Source: Bremerella cremea | GTDB taxonomy: Bacteria > Planctomycetota > Planctomycetia > Pirellulales > Pirellulaceae | Reading direction: 5' to 3' | Assembly (NCBI RefSeq): GCF_003335505.1 | Contig: NZ_QPEX01000046.1 | Span: 454,902 to 518,901, forward strand | Length of the DNA: 64,000 nucleotides | Part shown: in pieces, positions 9,505 to 19,710 of the stretch | How positions within the stretch are numbered: the first letter of the stretch is position 1 | Layout: each line of letters starts with the position of its first letter | Made by a program: the position numbers and the translations under genes | The notes under the pieces: model-generated | What the model was told of the DNA's origin: nothing | What the model saw: the letters and a program-made list of their open reading frames with translations, nothing else | Databases searched by the model: none

Positions 9505-10266
9505 ATGGCCAAAGTGGGCGAATCCATAGACCGTTTCAATAGTTCCGTCCGAACGCTGTTGATCTTGCTGCTGCTGATCGCGTTCTCGACGGTTTCTTAT
9601 TACGGCTATTCCATCTACAACGAAAAAGAAATCGCCCTGGCCGCCAAAGACAAGCAGTTAGAAGAGAAGAATCTCAAAATTGGCGAGCTAGAAGACGAGA
9701 TCGATCAGCTGGCGTTACGGTTGAAGCTGCTCAAAATCGATCGCCGCATTGCCCGCATGCAGGTCGTCAGTCAAACGAAACCGGAAGGGGCGGAACACCC
9801 ACAAACGGTGTTGCAATTCGTGGAACTCGATCAACATGGCACGCCCCTTTCGCAGCCGCAAAAGTTCACCATCGAAGGGGACATGGTGTACATCAACGGT
9901 AAGGTCGTAAAGTTCGCCGACGAACTGGTCGAATCAGCCGACCCGCTTCGCTCGACTTCGATTTGCCTGTTGCAAAAGATCTACGGCGAACATCAAACGC
10001 CTGCCGAGGGGTTCGCCATCGATAAGAGTGGCGAACGTCCCGAAGTGTACGGCGTGCACGAAAAGCCGACCGAGTTCGAGCAGAAGTTGTGGGAAAACTT
10101 CTGGGAAATCGCCAACGACCCAGACAAAGCCCAGCAATACGGCGTCCGCTCAGCCAACGAAGAATCGCCAGGCATGAAGGTGAAGCAGGGCAAGCAGTAC
10201 GAAATCGAAATCCGCAGCAGCGGCGGCCTGACCATCAAGGTGCTGCCCAACGAAGTTGAAACGTAA
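9505..10266 (+). CDS. Single-pass membrane coiled-coil protein
   Basis: Predicted 253-residue protein with one N-terminal membrane helix (about residues 17-36, LLILLLLIAFSTV) and a coiled coil (about 40-80, EKEIALAAKDKQLEEKN). A larger globular part follows, probably outside the cytoplasm. The C-terminal part has beta-like segments (KVKQGKQYEIEIRSS). I do not recognise the family, although similar anchored proteins are frequent in planctomycete genomes. AAGGAG upstream of the ATG supports the start. It converges with the next gene. Confidence 0.7.
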   Translation: MAKVGESIDRFNSSVRTLLILLLLIAFSTVSYYGYSIYNEKEIALAAKDKQLEEKNLKIGELEDEIDQLALRLKLLKIDRRIARMQVVSQTKPEGAEHPQTVLQFVELDQHGTPLSQPQKFTIEGDMVYINGKVVKFADELVESADPLRSTSICLLQKIYGEHQTPAEGFAIDKSGERPEVYGVHEKPTEFEQKLWENFWEIANDPDKAQQYGVRSANEESPGMKVKQGKQYEIEIRSSGGLTIKVLPNEVET

Positions 10267-10291
10267 GCTGCCAGCCAAGCTTCCAAAGATC

Positions 10292-10855
10292 CTATCTCTT
10301 TATTGTTTGGCCATTATCTCGCATATCAATAGGGGGTTTTCCTGGCTGATTTGCACTGTGGCACCACAGAAATGCGACCAAGAGGCAACAAAACATGGTG
10401 GGCAAAGTGCACCAAAGGTAAAAGGATATCGGGAGTGGGGAATTGTATTCGTGTCGAGTTCGCTTGGGCTGCCATAACCATTGGGCGAATAGTTGATATA
10501 CCATTTTGAAGCAAGTCCAAAAACTCGACATCGACGGATTTCCGAGTGGTGAATCCTCTGGACGTCGTCGTGAAGCAATCTCAACGATGCGATCGTTAAT
10601 CTGAACAAGGCGAACCGAAGCAATAAGGCAAAATCCTGCTCCGAACAGGTCGAAAAAGAAGATTAAGCGTCCAATCAGCAAATAACTCTCCGGACGATCC
10701 TCTCCACCGAGAAACGCGCCAGCGGTGAGGTTTGCGGCGATGAAGAATGCCCACCATCGTGCGAAAATTGAAAAAATATCGCGTGCGTAGGTGTTAAGCT
10801 CTTTTGCCTCTTCCCGTAATTCTTCCTTAAGCCCGAAACGTCTTGGGTTTGGCAT
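10292..10855 (-). CDS. Hypothetical membrane protein
   Basis: Predicted 187-residue protein with membrane segments at about residues 31-50, 60-82 and 143-165, and a short charged N-terminal helix (KEELREEAKELN). A good GGAG-type ribosome site precedes the ATG at 10855. The AT content and codon use are somewhat unlike the neighbours, and no family is recognised, so recent acquisition is possible. The 268-base gap behind it (10856-11123) shows no gene. Confidence 0.6.
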   Translation of the reverse strand: MPNPRRFGLKEELREEAKELNTYARDIFSIFARWWAFFIAANLTAGAFLGGEDRPESYLLIGRLIFFFDLFGAGFCLIASVRLVQINDRIVEIASRRRPEDSPLGNPSMSSFWTCFKMVYQLFAQWLWQPKRTRHEYNSPLPISFYLWCTLPTMFCCLLVAFLWCHSANQPGKPPIDMRDNGQTIKR

Positions 10856-11123
10856 GGGAGGATCCTCTCCAACTCCGCATCAATGACAAATGCAATGTCC
10901 TATTAGTCATGTAACATATAAAGATCCAGCAATAATATCTAATAAAAAATACCAGCTTGTATTTTCCGCGGAGCTATCGATGCCTGCGTTCGCAATCTAA
11001 CATGACAACAGGCTGATTGGCCACAAAATCCGGGGCTTCCGCTGGTCCCCCTGTTCGATTGGCTGCGTAGACCCTAAAAAACCGTGAAAGGCACACAGTT
11101 TTTCAAGACGAACCCGCAAACTC

Positions 11124-12089
11124 TTACCCGGCAGCAAGGCCGTTGCGGACGTTTTCTGGGGTCTTTCCTTCCAGACAATCAATCACCTGGCGGGCGACAC
11201 GGCTGCGCATGTTTTCTAGCGATTCAACGCTGACAAACGCGGCGTGCGGGGTGACGATCACGCGGGGGTCGTTGTAGGGGGCGATCGTCAAGTCGCACGG
11301 TTCCGGATCTTGCACGTCGAGCGCCGCGCCGGCGATTTCGCCTCCTTCCAAGGCGGCGGCCAGGGCGTCGTGATCGACGATCGCTCCGCGGGCCGTATTG
11401 ATCAGGTAGGCGGTCGGTTTCATTTTACGGAACTGCTCGGCACCAAACGACTTCCGGGTTTCCGGCGTGGCGGGAATCAGCAGCGAAACAAAATCGGACT
11501 CGGCCAGCAGGCGATCGAGCTCAACCGTTTCGACACCCTCCATCGTTTTTCCGCTGCGGCTGGTCGCCAGGACGTTCAGCCCCAGGCACTTCGCTTTCTT
11601 GGCCAGGATCTCACCGATATTTCCCAGGCCGACAATCCCCAGCGTTTGCCCTTCCATCCGCCGCATCATCGGGCCTGCTTGCAGGTCGTACTTGCCGCTC
11701 ATCGTGTCGTGATGATACATCGCCACCTTTCTGGCACACGCAAACAGCAATGCCAGCGTATGCTCGGCGACCTCAATCAAGCAGTAATCTGGCGTGTTGG
11801 TGACCAAGATGCCGTGCTGGGTGCAGTAATCCATGTCGATATTATCGAGCCCAATCCCCAGCCGGGCCACGATCTTGACGTTGGGCGAAGCGGAAATGAC
11901 CTTTTCGGTGACTTGGGCCCAGTTGGTCATGATGGCGTCGACTTGGTGCTGTTGCGCGAGCGCGGCCAGCGAATCTTCGTCTTTTTCGGTCGCCACAATC
12001 AATTCTGCCCCGCCATCGGTCAGGGTTTGCTTCTCAATTTCCAAATCTTCCCAAGCAAAGTCGGTCAACAAAACACGATATTTCGACAT
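11124..12089 (-). CDS. D-isomer-specific 2-hydroxyacid dehydrogenase (CtBP-like)
   Basis: NAD-dependent 2-hydroxyacid dehydrogenase of 321 residues. The Rossmann motif is GIVGLGNIG near residue 150. The family's arginine segment NTARGAIVD and the histidine motif VTPHAAFVS are present. The N-terminal catalytic part carries ARLGIGLDNID and TPDYCLIEVAEHTLAL, the latter typical of the C-terminal-binding-protein branch. The start at 12089 (MSKYRVLLTDF) matches the domain start; the frame to 12137 adds an unlikely extension. The substrate could be phosphoglycerate or another 2-oxoacid. It is transcribed away from uvrA. Confidence 0.9.
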   Translation of the reverse strand: MSKYRVLLTDFAWEDLEIEKQTLTDGGAELIVATEKDEDSLAALAQQHQVDAIMTNWAQVTEKVISASPNVKIVARLGIGLDNIDMDYCTQHGILVTNTPDYCLIEVAEHTLALLFACARKVAMYHHDTMSGKYDLQAGPMMRRMEGQTLGIVGLGNIGEILAKKAKCLGLNVLATSRSGKTMEGVETVELDRLLAESDFVSLLIPATPETRKSFGAEQFRKMKPTAYLINTARGAIVDHDALAAALEGGEIAGAALDVQDPEPCDLTIAPYNDPRVIVTPHAAFVSVESLENMRSRVARQVIDCLEGKTPENVRNGLAAG

Positions 12090-12366
12090 GATTTCTCTCG
12101 GTGCAGGGGGCTTAACAATGCGTTGATTGGGAACCAATTACTTACGAAAGCCCTAATAATAAAGGCCCTGGCCGCTGTGGAGAACCCTTGGCGAACTTCC
12201 ACCCGTTACGCCCCGATTGGGGTGACAATTCTGCAATGAATTTCCTGCAGAGGGCTGTTTCCGCGACCCACTCCCTTCGCATGCCCTTCTCCCCAGGTGG
12301 TAGGTTCTCTAAAATCGATGGATTCGATTCTATTTCGTCGCGATGAGAACCCACGGATGTCTTTCC

Positions 12367-15300
12367 ATGCCGGTTGCCGATATCGAAGTCAAAGGGGCCC
12401 GCGAACACAATCTGCGCGACGTCACGCTGACGTTGCCCCGCAACAAGCTGATTTGCCTAACAGGGGTCAGCGGTAGCGGAAAAAGTTCGCTTGCTTTCGA
12501 TACTATTTATGCCGAAGGTCAACGGCGCTATGTCGAAAGTTTGTCGAGCTATGCGCGGCAATTCATGGGGCAGATGCCCAAGCCCGACGTCGATTTCATT
12601 GGCGGGCTCACCCCCAGCATCTCGATCTCGCAGAAGACCACCAGCAACAACCCTCGCAGTACCGTCGGTACGATCACCGAGATCTACGACTATTTACGGG
12701 TGATCTTTTCGCGCGTGGGGCAAGGTTTCTGCAGCGAGTGTGGCAAGAAGCTAACCGCTCAAACGCGCGAACAAATCCTCGAGCGGATTATTCAGCAAGA
12801 GGAAGGGAGCTCGTTTGCGATCTTGGCTCCGCTGGTTCGGGGGCAAAAAGGTGAATTCAAAGACCTATTCATCGATCTCTTGAAACAAGGTTTCGTCCGG
12901 GCTCGCGTCGACGGCGAAATCATCCAGTTGAACGACGACCTCCAGCTCGATCGCCAGATGCGACACAACATCGAGCTGGTCATCGATCGCCTGACCATCA
13001 AAGAAGGTATCCGTGGACGCCTGGCCGAGGCGGTCGAGCTGGCACTGAAGATGGGGGAAGGAAGCCTCATTGTCGCCCCGAGGCAGGAAGAAGAAGAAAA
13101 CCTCGAAGACGCCCCGGAAGACGCGATCCCGAAGCAGCGTGCGAAAAGCCGCCGTAGCAAAACAGCCGTGGCAGGGGACATGATGTTCTCGGTCGACTAC
13201 GCCTGCGTCGATTGCGGCATTTCCTATTCCCCGCCAACACCGCAGCTTTTCAGTTTTAACTCGCCCCAAGGGATGTGCCCCACCTGCGACGGCTTGGGCA
13301 AGGTCTATACGTTCGATCCCGAACTGCTAGTCCCCGACGTGACATTATCGTTCAAGCAAGGGGCAATCGAACTGCTGGGCAAGTGGAAAGAACTCGGTCG
13401 CTGGAAACGGCACATCTATCAAGGTGTTGCCGACACGATGGAGCGGAAATACGACCTCGGCAAAGGGGCACTGCTGGAAACATCTTGGCGCGACATGCCC
13501 CAGGAGCACCACAATTATCTGCTGTGGGGCACCGGCGACGAGCATATCACGTTCACCTGGCGAGGCGGTAACAGCCCGCAGATGTACGGCGGAACGTACG
13601 GCGGAATTGTGCCAGACTTGCTGGAAAAGTACCGCAACACCAATTCCAAACCGCAGCAGCGGCAATTGGAAAAGTACATGGCCACGGTCATCTGTCCGCA
13701 GTGTCATGGGCAGCGGCTGAACCCTCAAGCCCGGAGCGTGAAGGTTACCACCGCCAACAAACAGTTCGGCGACCAAAATGCTCTTTCGCTACCGGAAGTG
13801 AGCCAGCTTTCGATTCAAGAGGCCCGCGACTTCTTCGAGATGCTCGACCTCGACTCCCTTTCGCAGAAGATCGCCGAGGAAGCGATCAAGGAAGTACGGG
13901 GACGGCTCGGCTTTCTGCAAAACGTAGGGCTCGAATACCTCACGCTTGATCGCACCGCGCCGACGCTCAGCGGTGGCGAATCGCAGCGAATTCGTCTGGC
14001 CGGGCAAATTGGCTGCGGCCTGGTTGGCGTGACCTACATCTTGGACGAACCGTCGATTGGTCTGCACCCGCGCGACAACGACCGCTTGCTGGCCACGCTG
14101 AACGACCTGCGTGATCTGGGCAACACGGTGCTGGTGGTCGAACACGACGAAGACACGATGCGCGTCGCCGATCACATCATCGACTTCGGCCCCGGGGCCG
14201 GGGTGCGGGGTGGGTACGTGGTCGCTCAAGGAACGGCCAAGCAGTTGGAAGCGTCGGAAGAAAGCGTGACCGGACGTTTCCTTTCCGGCAAAGAAAAAAT
14301 CGAAATCCCTGAGAAGCGGCGCCCCATCGGCGAAAAGAAGATCCGCATTGTCGGCGCGGCCCAAAACAATCTGAAGAACATCACTGCCGAAATCCCGCTG
14401 GGTGGTTTCGTTTGCATTACCGGGGCCAGCGGTAGCGGCAAAAGCTCGCTGATTAACGGCATTCTGGTCGAAGCGTTACGACGCGACCTCAACGGCGGCC
14501 TCGGCGAACCAGGCGAGCACGAACGGATTGAAGGGATCGAGCATCTCGACAAGATGATTGCCATCGATCAATCTCCGATCGGCCGCACGCCCCGCAGCAA
14601 TCCGGCCACCTACATTAAAGTGTTCGACGAAATTCGCGACCTGTTCGCCCAGTTGCCAGAGTCGCGGATGCGCGGCTACAAGCCAGGGCGATTCAGCTTC
14701 AACGTCGATGGTGGCCGCTGCAGCGCGTGCGAAGGAAACGGGGCCAATAAGCTGGAAATGGATTTCCTGGCCGACATTTGGGTCACCTGCCCGGTCTGCG
14801 AAGGGCATCGTTTCAACCGCGAAACATTGGAAATCAAGTTCAAAGGCAAATCCATCGCCGACATCCTGGAAATGGATGTCCAAGAAGCCCTGCAGACGTT
14901 TGAAAACGTGCCCAAGGTCGCCCTGAAGCTGCAAACGCTGCACGATGTCGGGCTCGATTACATCAAGCTCGGTCAGCCCTCTCCGACGCTATCTGGCGGC
15001 GAGGCTCAGCGAATCAAGCTTGCCAAAGAGCTTTCCAAACGCAGCACCGGAAAAACACTCTACCTGCTCGACGAACCGACCACCGGGCTGCACTTTGCCG
15101 ACACCAAGATGCTGCTGAAAGTGCTGCACAACTTTGCCGATGCCGGCAACACCGTGCTGGTGGTGGAACACAATTTAGATGTCATCAAAACGGCGGACTG
15201 GGTGGTCGACCTGGGCCCCGATGGCGGCGTCAACGGCGGTACGATTGTCGCCCAAGGGACGCCGGAAGATGTCGCCGCAGTCAAAGAGTCGCATACCGGA

Positions 15301-18300
15301 CAAGCGCTCGAACCTCTCTTGAAGGGAGAAACAAGCCGCGCCGTCGCCGAGATCAAACGGGCCGCGCGCGAGTCGCAACAAACGACCAAAGCCCAGGCCA
15401 AACGCATCGACGTGCGTGGCGCCAAGATGCACAACCTGAAGGACGTCGATGTCAGCATCGACCGCGACAAGATGACCGTCTTCTGCGGTCCCAGCGGTAG
15501 CGGTAAAAGCTCGATGGCCATGGATACCATCTATGCCGAAGGGCAGCGTCGCTACGTCGAAAGCCTCAGCTCGTATGCTCGCCAGTTTGTCGGGCAAATG
15601 CAGAAGCCGAAGGTCGATCACATTGAAGGGCTTTCGCCCGCGATTGCGATTGAACAAAAGAACCTCGGCAAATCGCCACGTTCAACCGTCGGTACCGTCA
15701 CCGAGATTTACGATTATCTTCGCGTGCTGATGAGCCGTTTGGGCCAGCCGTATTGCCCTGACTGCGACCTGCCCATCAAAACGCAAACCTCGACGCAAAT
15801 CACCGATAAAGTGTTGCAGGAAGAAGAAGGGACCAAGCTGTTCCTGTTGGCACCGCGTAACTTAGATACCGGGCAGCAGTATTCCGACCTATGGGAAGAA
15901 CTGCGAGCCGCCGGTTACCAGCGAATTCGCGTCGACGGGGTCGTTCACACGCTCGACCGCCCACCCAAGATCGACCGTCGCCGCAAGCATGATGTCGAGG
16001 TCGTCGTCGACCGAATCTCGGTTCGCGCTGACGCTCGTCCCCGTATCGCCGACAGTGTCGAAATCGCCCTCAGCCAATCAGGCGGCGTCCTTGTCCTGGC
16101 CTACGTCGAGGAAGGCGTGCCGGAAGCCCATTGGCGAACGAAACGCTTAAGTCAGAAGCTTTCGTGCGAAGCGTGTGATCGCAGCTTCGAGCCTCTTTCG
16201 CCCCACAACTTCTCGTTCAACAGCTACCTTGGTTGGTGCCCCGACTGCGAAGGACTCGGTACGCAAACCGGGGCCGATCCGACGGCGTTGCTCAGCGACC
16301 CGAAACGGAGCCTGGCCGAAGGAGCGCTACGATTGTGGCCCGATTTGAAATCGGTCACCTCCCGCAAGATGCTCGACGCGATTTGCTCGAAAAACAAAAT
16401 TCCGATCGACGTTCCCTTCGACCAACTTGGGGCCCGGCAACGCCGTATCATTTTGCACGGCACCGGCGACACCACCTACGAAGTGTATGCCGACGAAAAG
16501 AAAACAAAGCTCGAATTCCGTTTCCAGTTCAAAGGGTTGTACCCGGCGATGGAAGACGCTTCGCGTCTCAGCCCGGCCTTTCGTGGGCAATTGGAATCGT
16601 TGGTGGCGGAAGTCGAATGCACGACCTGCGATGGTTCGCGCCTCCGCGACGACGCGTCAGCGGTACGTTTCCGCAAGAAGTCGATGCGCGACATCACCAG
16701 CATGCCGCTAGCCGAACTGCTCGAGTTCATCCGCTCGGCCAAGCTGAAGAAACGCGAGCAGAAGATTGCCGGTGAGATCGTCCGCGAGATCGAAGGTCGC
16801 GTCGAATTCCTCTTGGACGTCGGTCTGGAATACCTCTCGCTCAAACGAACCGCCCCGACCCTTTCCGCCGGGGAAGCCCAACGTATTCGCTTGGCCAGCC
16901 AATTGGGCAGCGGCTTGTGCGGCGTGCTGTACGTGCTGGACGAACCAACGATTGGCCTCCACCCGCGCGACAATCGCCGCTTGCTGAAAGCCTTGCATCG
17001 GCTTCGCGACTTGGGCAACACGCTATTGGTGGTCGAACACGATCAGGAAGTGATCGAAGGAAGCGACCGGCTAATCGACTTCGGTCCCGAAGCGGGCCGC
17101 AACGGTGGAACGATTGTGGCGGAAGGAACGCCCAAGCAGATCGCCAAATCGTCGACTTCGGTGACCGGCCCCTTCATCTCCGGTAAACAGGCCATCTACG
17201 CCCCAACCAATCGCCGGATGATGTCGATCTCGGCCAACACCGATGAAGACGTCATCTCCGATTTCAGCAGCCCCAGCGGCGAATGGCTGGAAGTGGTCGG
17301 AGCCAACCACCGCAATCTGCGGGACGTGAACGTACAGATTCCGTTGGGGGCCTTCGTCGCGATTGGCGGGCCGAGTGGTTCCGGCAAAAGCACGCTTGTG
17401 CAAGACATTCTTTACAACACACTAGCCCGCCGACTGCATCGTGCGTCGACGATTCCTGGCGCGCACGACGCCTTGCGGGGAATCGAAAACGTCAACAAAG
17501 TGATCCGGGTCGATCAGCAGCCGATCGGCAACAGTCCTAGCTCGAATCCTGCCACCTATACCGGCGTGTTCGATTTGATTCGCGAACTGTTCGCCCAGCT
17601 TCCCGACGCCAAACTGCGTGGTTATACGGCACGCCGGTTTAGCTTCAATGTGGAAGGGGGACGCTGCGAAGATTGCTCTGGCATGGGGCAAAAATGTATC
17701 GAGATGCACTTCCTGCCCGACGTGTGGGTGACCTGCGAAACGTGCGATGGTCGACGTTACAACGAAGAAACGTTGGCGGTCAAGTTTCACGGCAAGTCGA
17801 TCTCGGAAGTCCTTGAAATGTCGTGCGGTCAGGCCGTGCAACTGTTCGAGAACATCCCCAAGATTCGCCGCATTTTGCAAACGCTGTGCGATGTGGGTCT
17901 CGACTACGTCACGCTCGGTCAATCGGCCCCAACCCTTTCCGGTGGGGAAGCCCAACGCGTGAAACTGGCCAGCGAATTAGCTCGGCCCGACACAGGGCGT
18001 ACGCTCTATCTGCTCGACGAACCTTCCACCGGGCTACACTTCGAAGACCTGAAAAAGCTACTCGACGTCTTCAACCGCCTGGTCGACTTGGGGAACACGG
18101 TGATTGTGATCGAGCATAACCTCGATATCCTCAAGCAAGCCGACTGGGTCATCGAGATGGGCCCCGAGGCAGGTCAGGCCGGCGGTCAGGTCGTCACGGT
18201 CGGCACGCCGGAAGACATGGTGAACTACGCCCAGAACTTCCAAAAGCTGGCCAAGAAGCTGAAAAGCGAAGAGTCGACCTTGGTCGACGAGAAAGGCATG

Positions 18301-19395
18301 ACCTGGCTCCGCAGCCATACCGGGGAAGCCTTGGCCCCGATTTTGGAAGCAGCCCCGCGTGCCGAACGCCCCACCTACGATCCCAACGCGGTCGATGCGG
18401 AAAGGGAAGGGGATCTCGATATCGACGATGTCGGTGCCCAGATTCAAATGCCGTGGGAACTCGATGGTCGTCGCTGGCACACCAAGGAACGCGTCGGTCG
18501 AGATGGCCAGCCGTGCAATTGGGAAGGGAAAGTTCTCGCCGAAGTGGTCGACCGCATTCAGGCCACCGACTGTTTCAGCGACGCCAATTGGAACTCGCGC
18601 ACCATTGTCGAAATCGCCGCGAAGCGGAAATCTGACGGCTGGTTCTTACACGCGATCACTGGCGAAAGCTGGCTGCTGAAAATGAAGTTCCGCGTGATGA
18701 AAGGGACATTCAACAAGTATGAGCTTCCCCAGGAACTCGACCTAAAAACGCTCAACCAATTGGACGAACTACCGGTCTACAGCAACGAGCCGCGGGTCAA
18801 AGTGAAGAACCTGCGTGGCCCGTTCCAAGAGATCGAAATTCGGGCTCATAGCTGGTCCGAGATCAACAAACCGCAGTTCTGGAAGTTTGTCGACGACGCG
18901 ATCGTCGGTTTCCAAAAGTACGAAGCAACCGTTGGCGCCGATGTCGAAAGCCACATGCCTTGGAAAAAGCTGGGCGAAAGGTGGCACCTCTCGCGAAAGG
19001 GCTTTCCACCGGGCAAAAAGGTCGCTTGGGATCAAACCGTGCTGGAAGAGGTGATCGAGCTGCTGAAAGAGGTCGCCCCGCAAGGAGAGATCTTGTGGAA
19101 CAACCAGATGCTCATCAACATGATGATCCCTGGTAAACGCTCGGCGTGGGCAGTGGTTTCGACCAAGAAGCCAGAACACGTTCGCCTGGAAATCAAGTCG
19201 AGCAAAGCTTCTACCACCCAAGGACGCGTGGCCGAACTGGGACATGAACCCAATGTCGACCATTCACGCGGCAGTGAAGAAGTGGTCCGCTTGCATTTCC
19301 GCAGCGAAACCGATCTGCACAAAGGCGACCTCAAGGCCTTCTTAGAAGAGAATCTGGCCGGTGAATCAGGCTCGGGCCAACAATCGCTCCTTTAA
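12367..19395 (+). CDS. uvrA: Tandem-fused excinuclease ABC subunit UvrA with duplicated C-terminal module
   Basis: DNA-damage recognition ATPase of nucleotide excision repair, here 2342 residues against about 940 in a single UvrA. Two complete UvrA units lie in one chain. Walker A motifs are at about residues 33, 686, 1041 and 1668 (GVSGSGKSS, GASGSGKSS, GPSGSGKSS, GPSGSGKST). The ABC signatures are LSGGESQ, LSGGEAQ, LSAGEAQ and LSGGEAQ, each with an LDEP Walker B. Both zinc-site types occur in each half (CVDCG and CSACEGNG; CEACDR and CEDCSGMG). After about residue 2000 a non-UvrA tail carries two related modules starting MPWELDGRRWH (about 2028) and MPWKKLGERWH (about 2197). The start at 12367 matches the family; an ATG at 12343 is possible. 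Confidence 0.96.
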   Translation: MPVADIEVKGAREHNLRDVTLTLPRNKLICLTGVSGSGKSSLAFDTIYAEGQRRYVESLSSYARQFMGQMPKPDVDFIGGLTPSISISQKTTSNNPRSTVGTITEIYDYLRVIFSRVGQGFCSECGKKLTAQTREQILERIIQQEEGSSFAILAPLVRGQKGEFKDLFIDLLKQGFVRARVDGEIIQLNDDLQLDRQMRHNIELVIDRLTIKEGIRGRLAEAVELALKMGEGSLIVAPRQEEEENLEDAPEDAIPKQRAKSRRSKTAVAGDMMFSVDYACVDCGISYSPPTPQLFSFNSPQGMCPTCDGLGKVYTFDPELLVPDVTLSFKQGAIELLGKWKELGRWKRHIYQGVADTMERKYDLGKGALLETSWRDMPQEHHNYLLWGTGDEHITFTWRGGNSPQMYGGTYGGIVPDLLEKYRNTNSKPQQRQLEKYMATVICPQCHGQRLNPQARSVKVTTANKQFGDQNALSLPEVSQLSIQEARDFFEMLDLDSLSQKIAEEAIKEVRGRLGFLQNVGLEYLTLDRTAPTLSGGESQRIRLAGQIGCGLVGVTYILDEPSIGLHPRDNDRLLATLNDLRDLGNTVLVVEHDEDTMRVADHIIDFGPGAGVRGGYVVAQGTAKQLEASEESVTGRFLSGKEKIEIPEKRRPIGEKKIRIVGAAQNNLKNITAEIPLGGFVCITGASGSGKSSLINGILVEALRRDLNGGLGEPGEHERIEGIEHLDKMIAIDQSPIGRTPRSNPATYIKVFDEIRDLFAQLPESRMRGYKPGRFSFNVDGGRCSACEGNGANKLEMDFLADIWVTCPVCEGHRFNRETLEIKFKGKSIADILEMDVQEALQTFENVPKVALKLQTLHDVGLDYIKLGQPSPTLSGGEAQRIKLAKELSKRSTGKTLYLLDEPTTGLHFADTKMLLKVLHNFADAGNTVLVVEHNLDVIKTADWVVDLGPDGGVNGGTIVAQGTPEDVAAVKESHTGQALEPLLKGETSRAVAEIKRAARESQQTTKAQAKRIDVRGAKMHNLKDVDVSIDRDKMTVFCGPSGSGKSSMAMDTIYAEGQRRYVESLSSYARQFVGQMQKPKVDHIEGLSPAIAIEQKNLGKSPRSTVGTVTEIYDYLRVLMSRLGQPYCPDCDLPIKTQTSTQITDKVLQEEEGTKLFLLAPRNLDTGQQYSDLWEELRAAGYQRIRVDGVVHTLDRPPKIDRRRKHDVEVVVDRISVRADARPRIADSVEIALSQSGGVLVLAYVEEGVPEAHWRTKRLSQKLSCEACDRSFEPLSPHNFSFNSYLGWCPDCEGLGTQTGADPTALLSDPKRSLAEGALRLWPDLKSVTSRKMLDAICSKNKIPIDVPFDQLGARQRRIILHGTGDTTYEVYADEKKTKLEFRFQFKGLYPAMEDASRLSPAFRGQLESLVAEVECTTCDGSRLRDDASAVRFRKKSMRDITSMPLAELLEFIRSAKLKKREQKIAGEIVREIEGRVEFLLDVGLEYLSLKRTAPTLSAGEAQRIRLASQLGSGLCGVLYVLDEPTIGLHPRDNRRLLKALHRLRDLGNTLLVVEHDQEVIEGSDRLIDFGPEAGRNGGTIVAEGTPKQIAKSSTSVTGPFISGKQAIYAPTNRRMMSISANTDEDVISDFSSPSGEWLEVVGANHRNLRDVNVQIPLGAFVAIGGPSGSGKSTLVQDILYNTLARRLHRASTIPGAHDALRGIENVNKVIRVDQQPIGNSPSSNPATYTGVFDLIRELFAQLPDAKLRGYTARRFSFNVEGGRCEDCSGMGQKCIEMHFLPDVWVTCETCDGRRYNEETLAVKFHGKSISEVLEMSCGQAVQLFENIPKIRRILQTLCDVGLDYVTLGQSAPTLSGGEAQRVKLASELARPDTGRTLYLLDEPSTGLHFEDLKKLLDVFNRLVDLGNTVIVIEHNLDILKQADWVIEMGPEAGQAGGQVVTVGTPEDMVNYAQNFQKLAKKLKSEESTLVDEKGMTWLRSHTGEALAPILEAAPRAERPTYDPNAVDAEREGDLDIDDVGAQIQMPWELDGRRWHTKERVGRDGQPCNWEGKVLAEVVDRIQATDCFSDANWNSRTIVEIAAKRKSDGWFLHAITGESWLLKMKFRVMKGTFNKYELPQELDLKTLNQLDELPVYSNEPRVKVKNLRGPFQEIEIRAHSWSEINKPQFWKFVDDAIVGFQKYEATVGADVESHMPWKKLGERWHLSRKGFPPGKKVAWDQTVLEEVIELLKEVAPQGEILWNNQMLINMMIPGKRSAWAVVSTKKPEHVRLEIKSSKASTTQGRVAELGHEPNVDHSRGSEEVVRLHFRSETDLHKGDLKAFLEENLAGESGSGQQSLL

Positions 19396-19710
19396 GTTGC
19401 CGCTAACAGCAACATGAATCCCCTTGCCCGATTTAAGCGCTGACTTAACTCAACAAGCAGCGCCGGAAACGCAACGTTGTTGCTTAAAAAAAACGCGCAA
19501 ATCCCAAATCGAACTTCGCGACAAATCGCTTTTCTTAACTTGTTGCACTCACTAGACGTACGCCAGAATAGGCGTTTTCTGTCAGCGAAATCGTCGTTTG
19601 ACGATGCTCGGTAACCCGCTATTAATTGAATGTCTAGGACGGTCGTTTGCCAGACTCTTCTGGCATGGTTCATTCCGATCCTTCCTAACTTTTTTAGGAG
19701 AAGATGCAAT
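19396..19710. other. Non-coding gap between uvrA and the CoA-binding gene (315 nt)
   Basis: No gene is seen. A weak stem (GTTGC...GCAAC) lies just after the uvrA stop, followed by an A-rich run. An AGGAG sits near the right end, about ten bases before the ATG at 19711. The gap probably holds the promoter of the CoA-binding gene. Confidence 0.45.

Noticed and set aside
11244..12239. A 331-codon plus-strand frame over the dehydrogenase gene
   Set aside because: Antisense shadow; the minus-strand frame has full NAD-binding and catalytic motifs.
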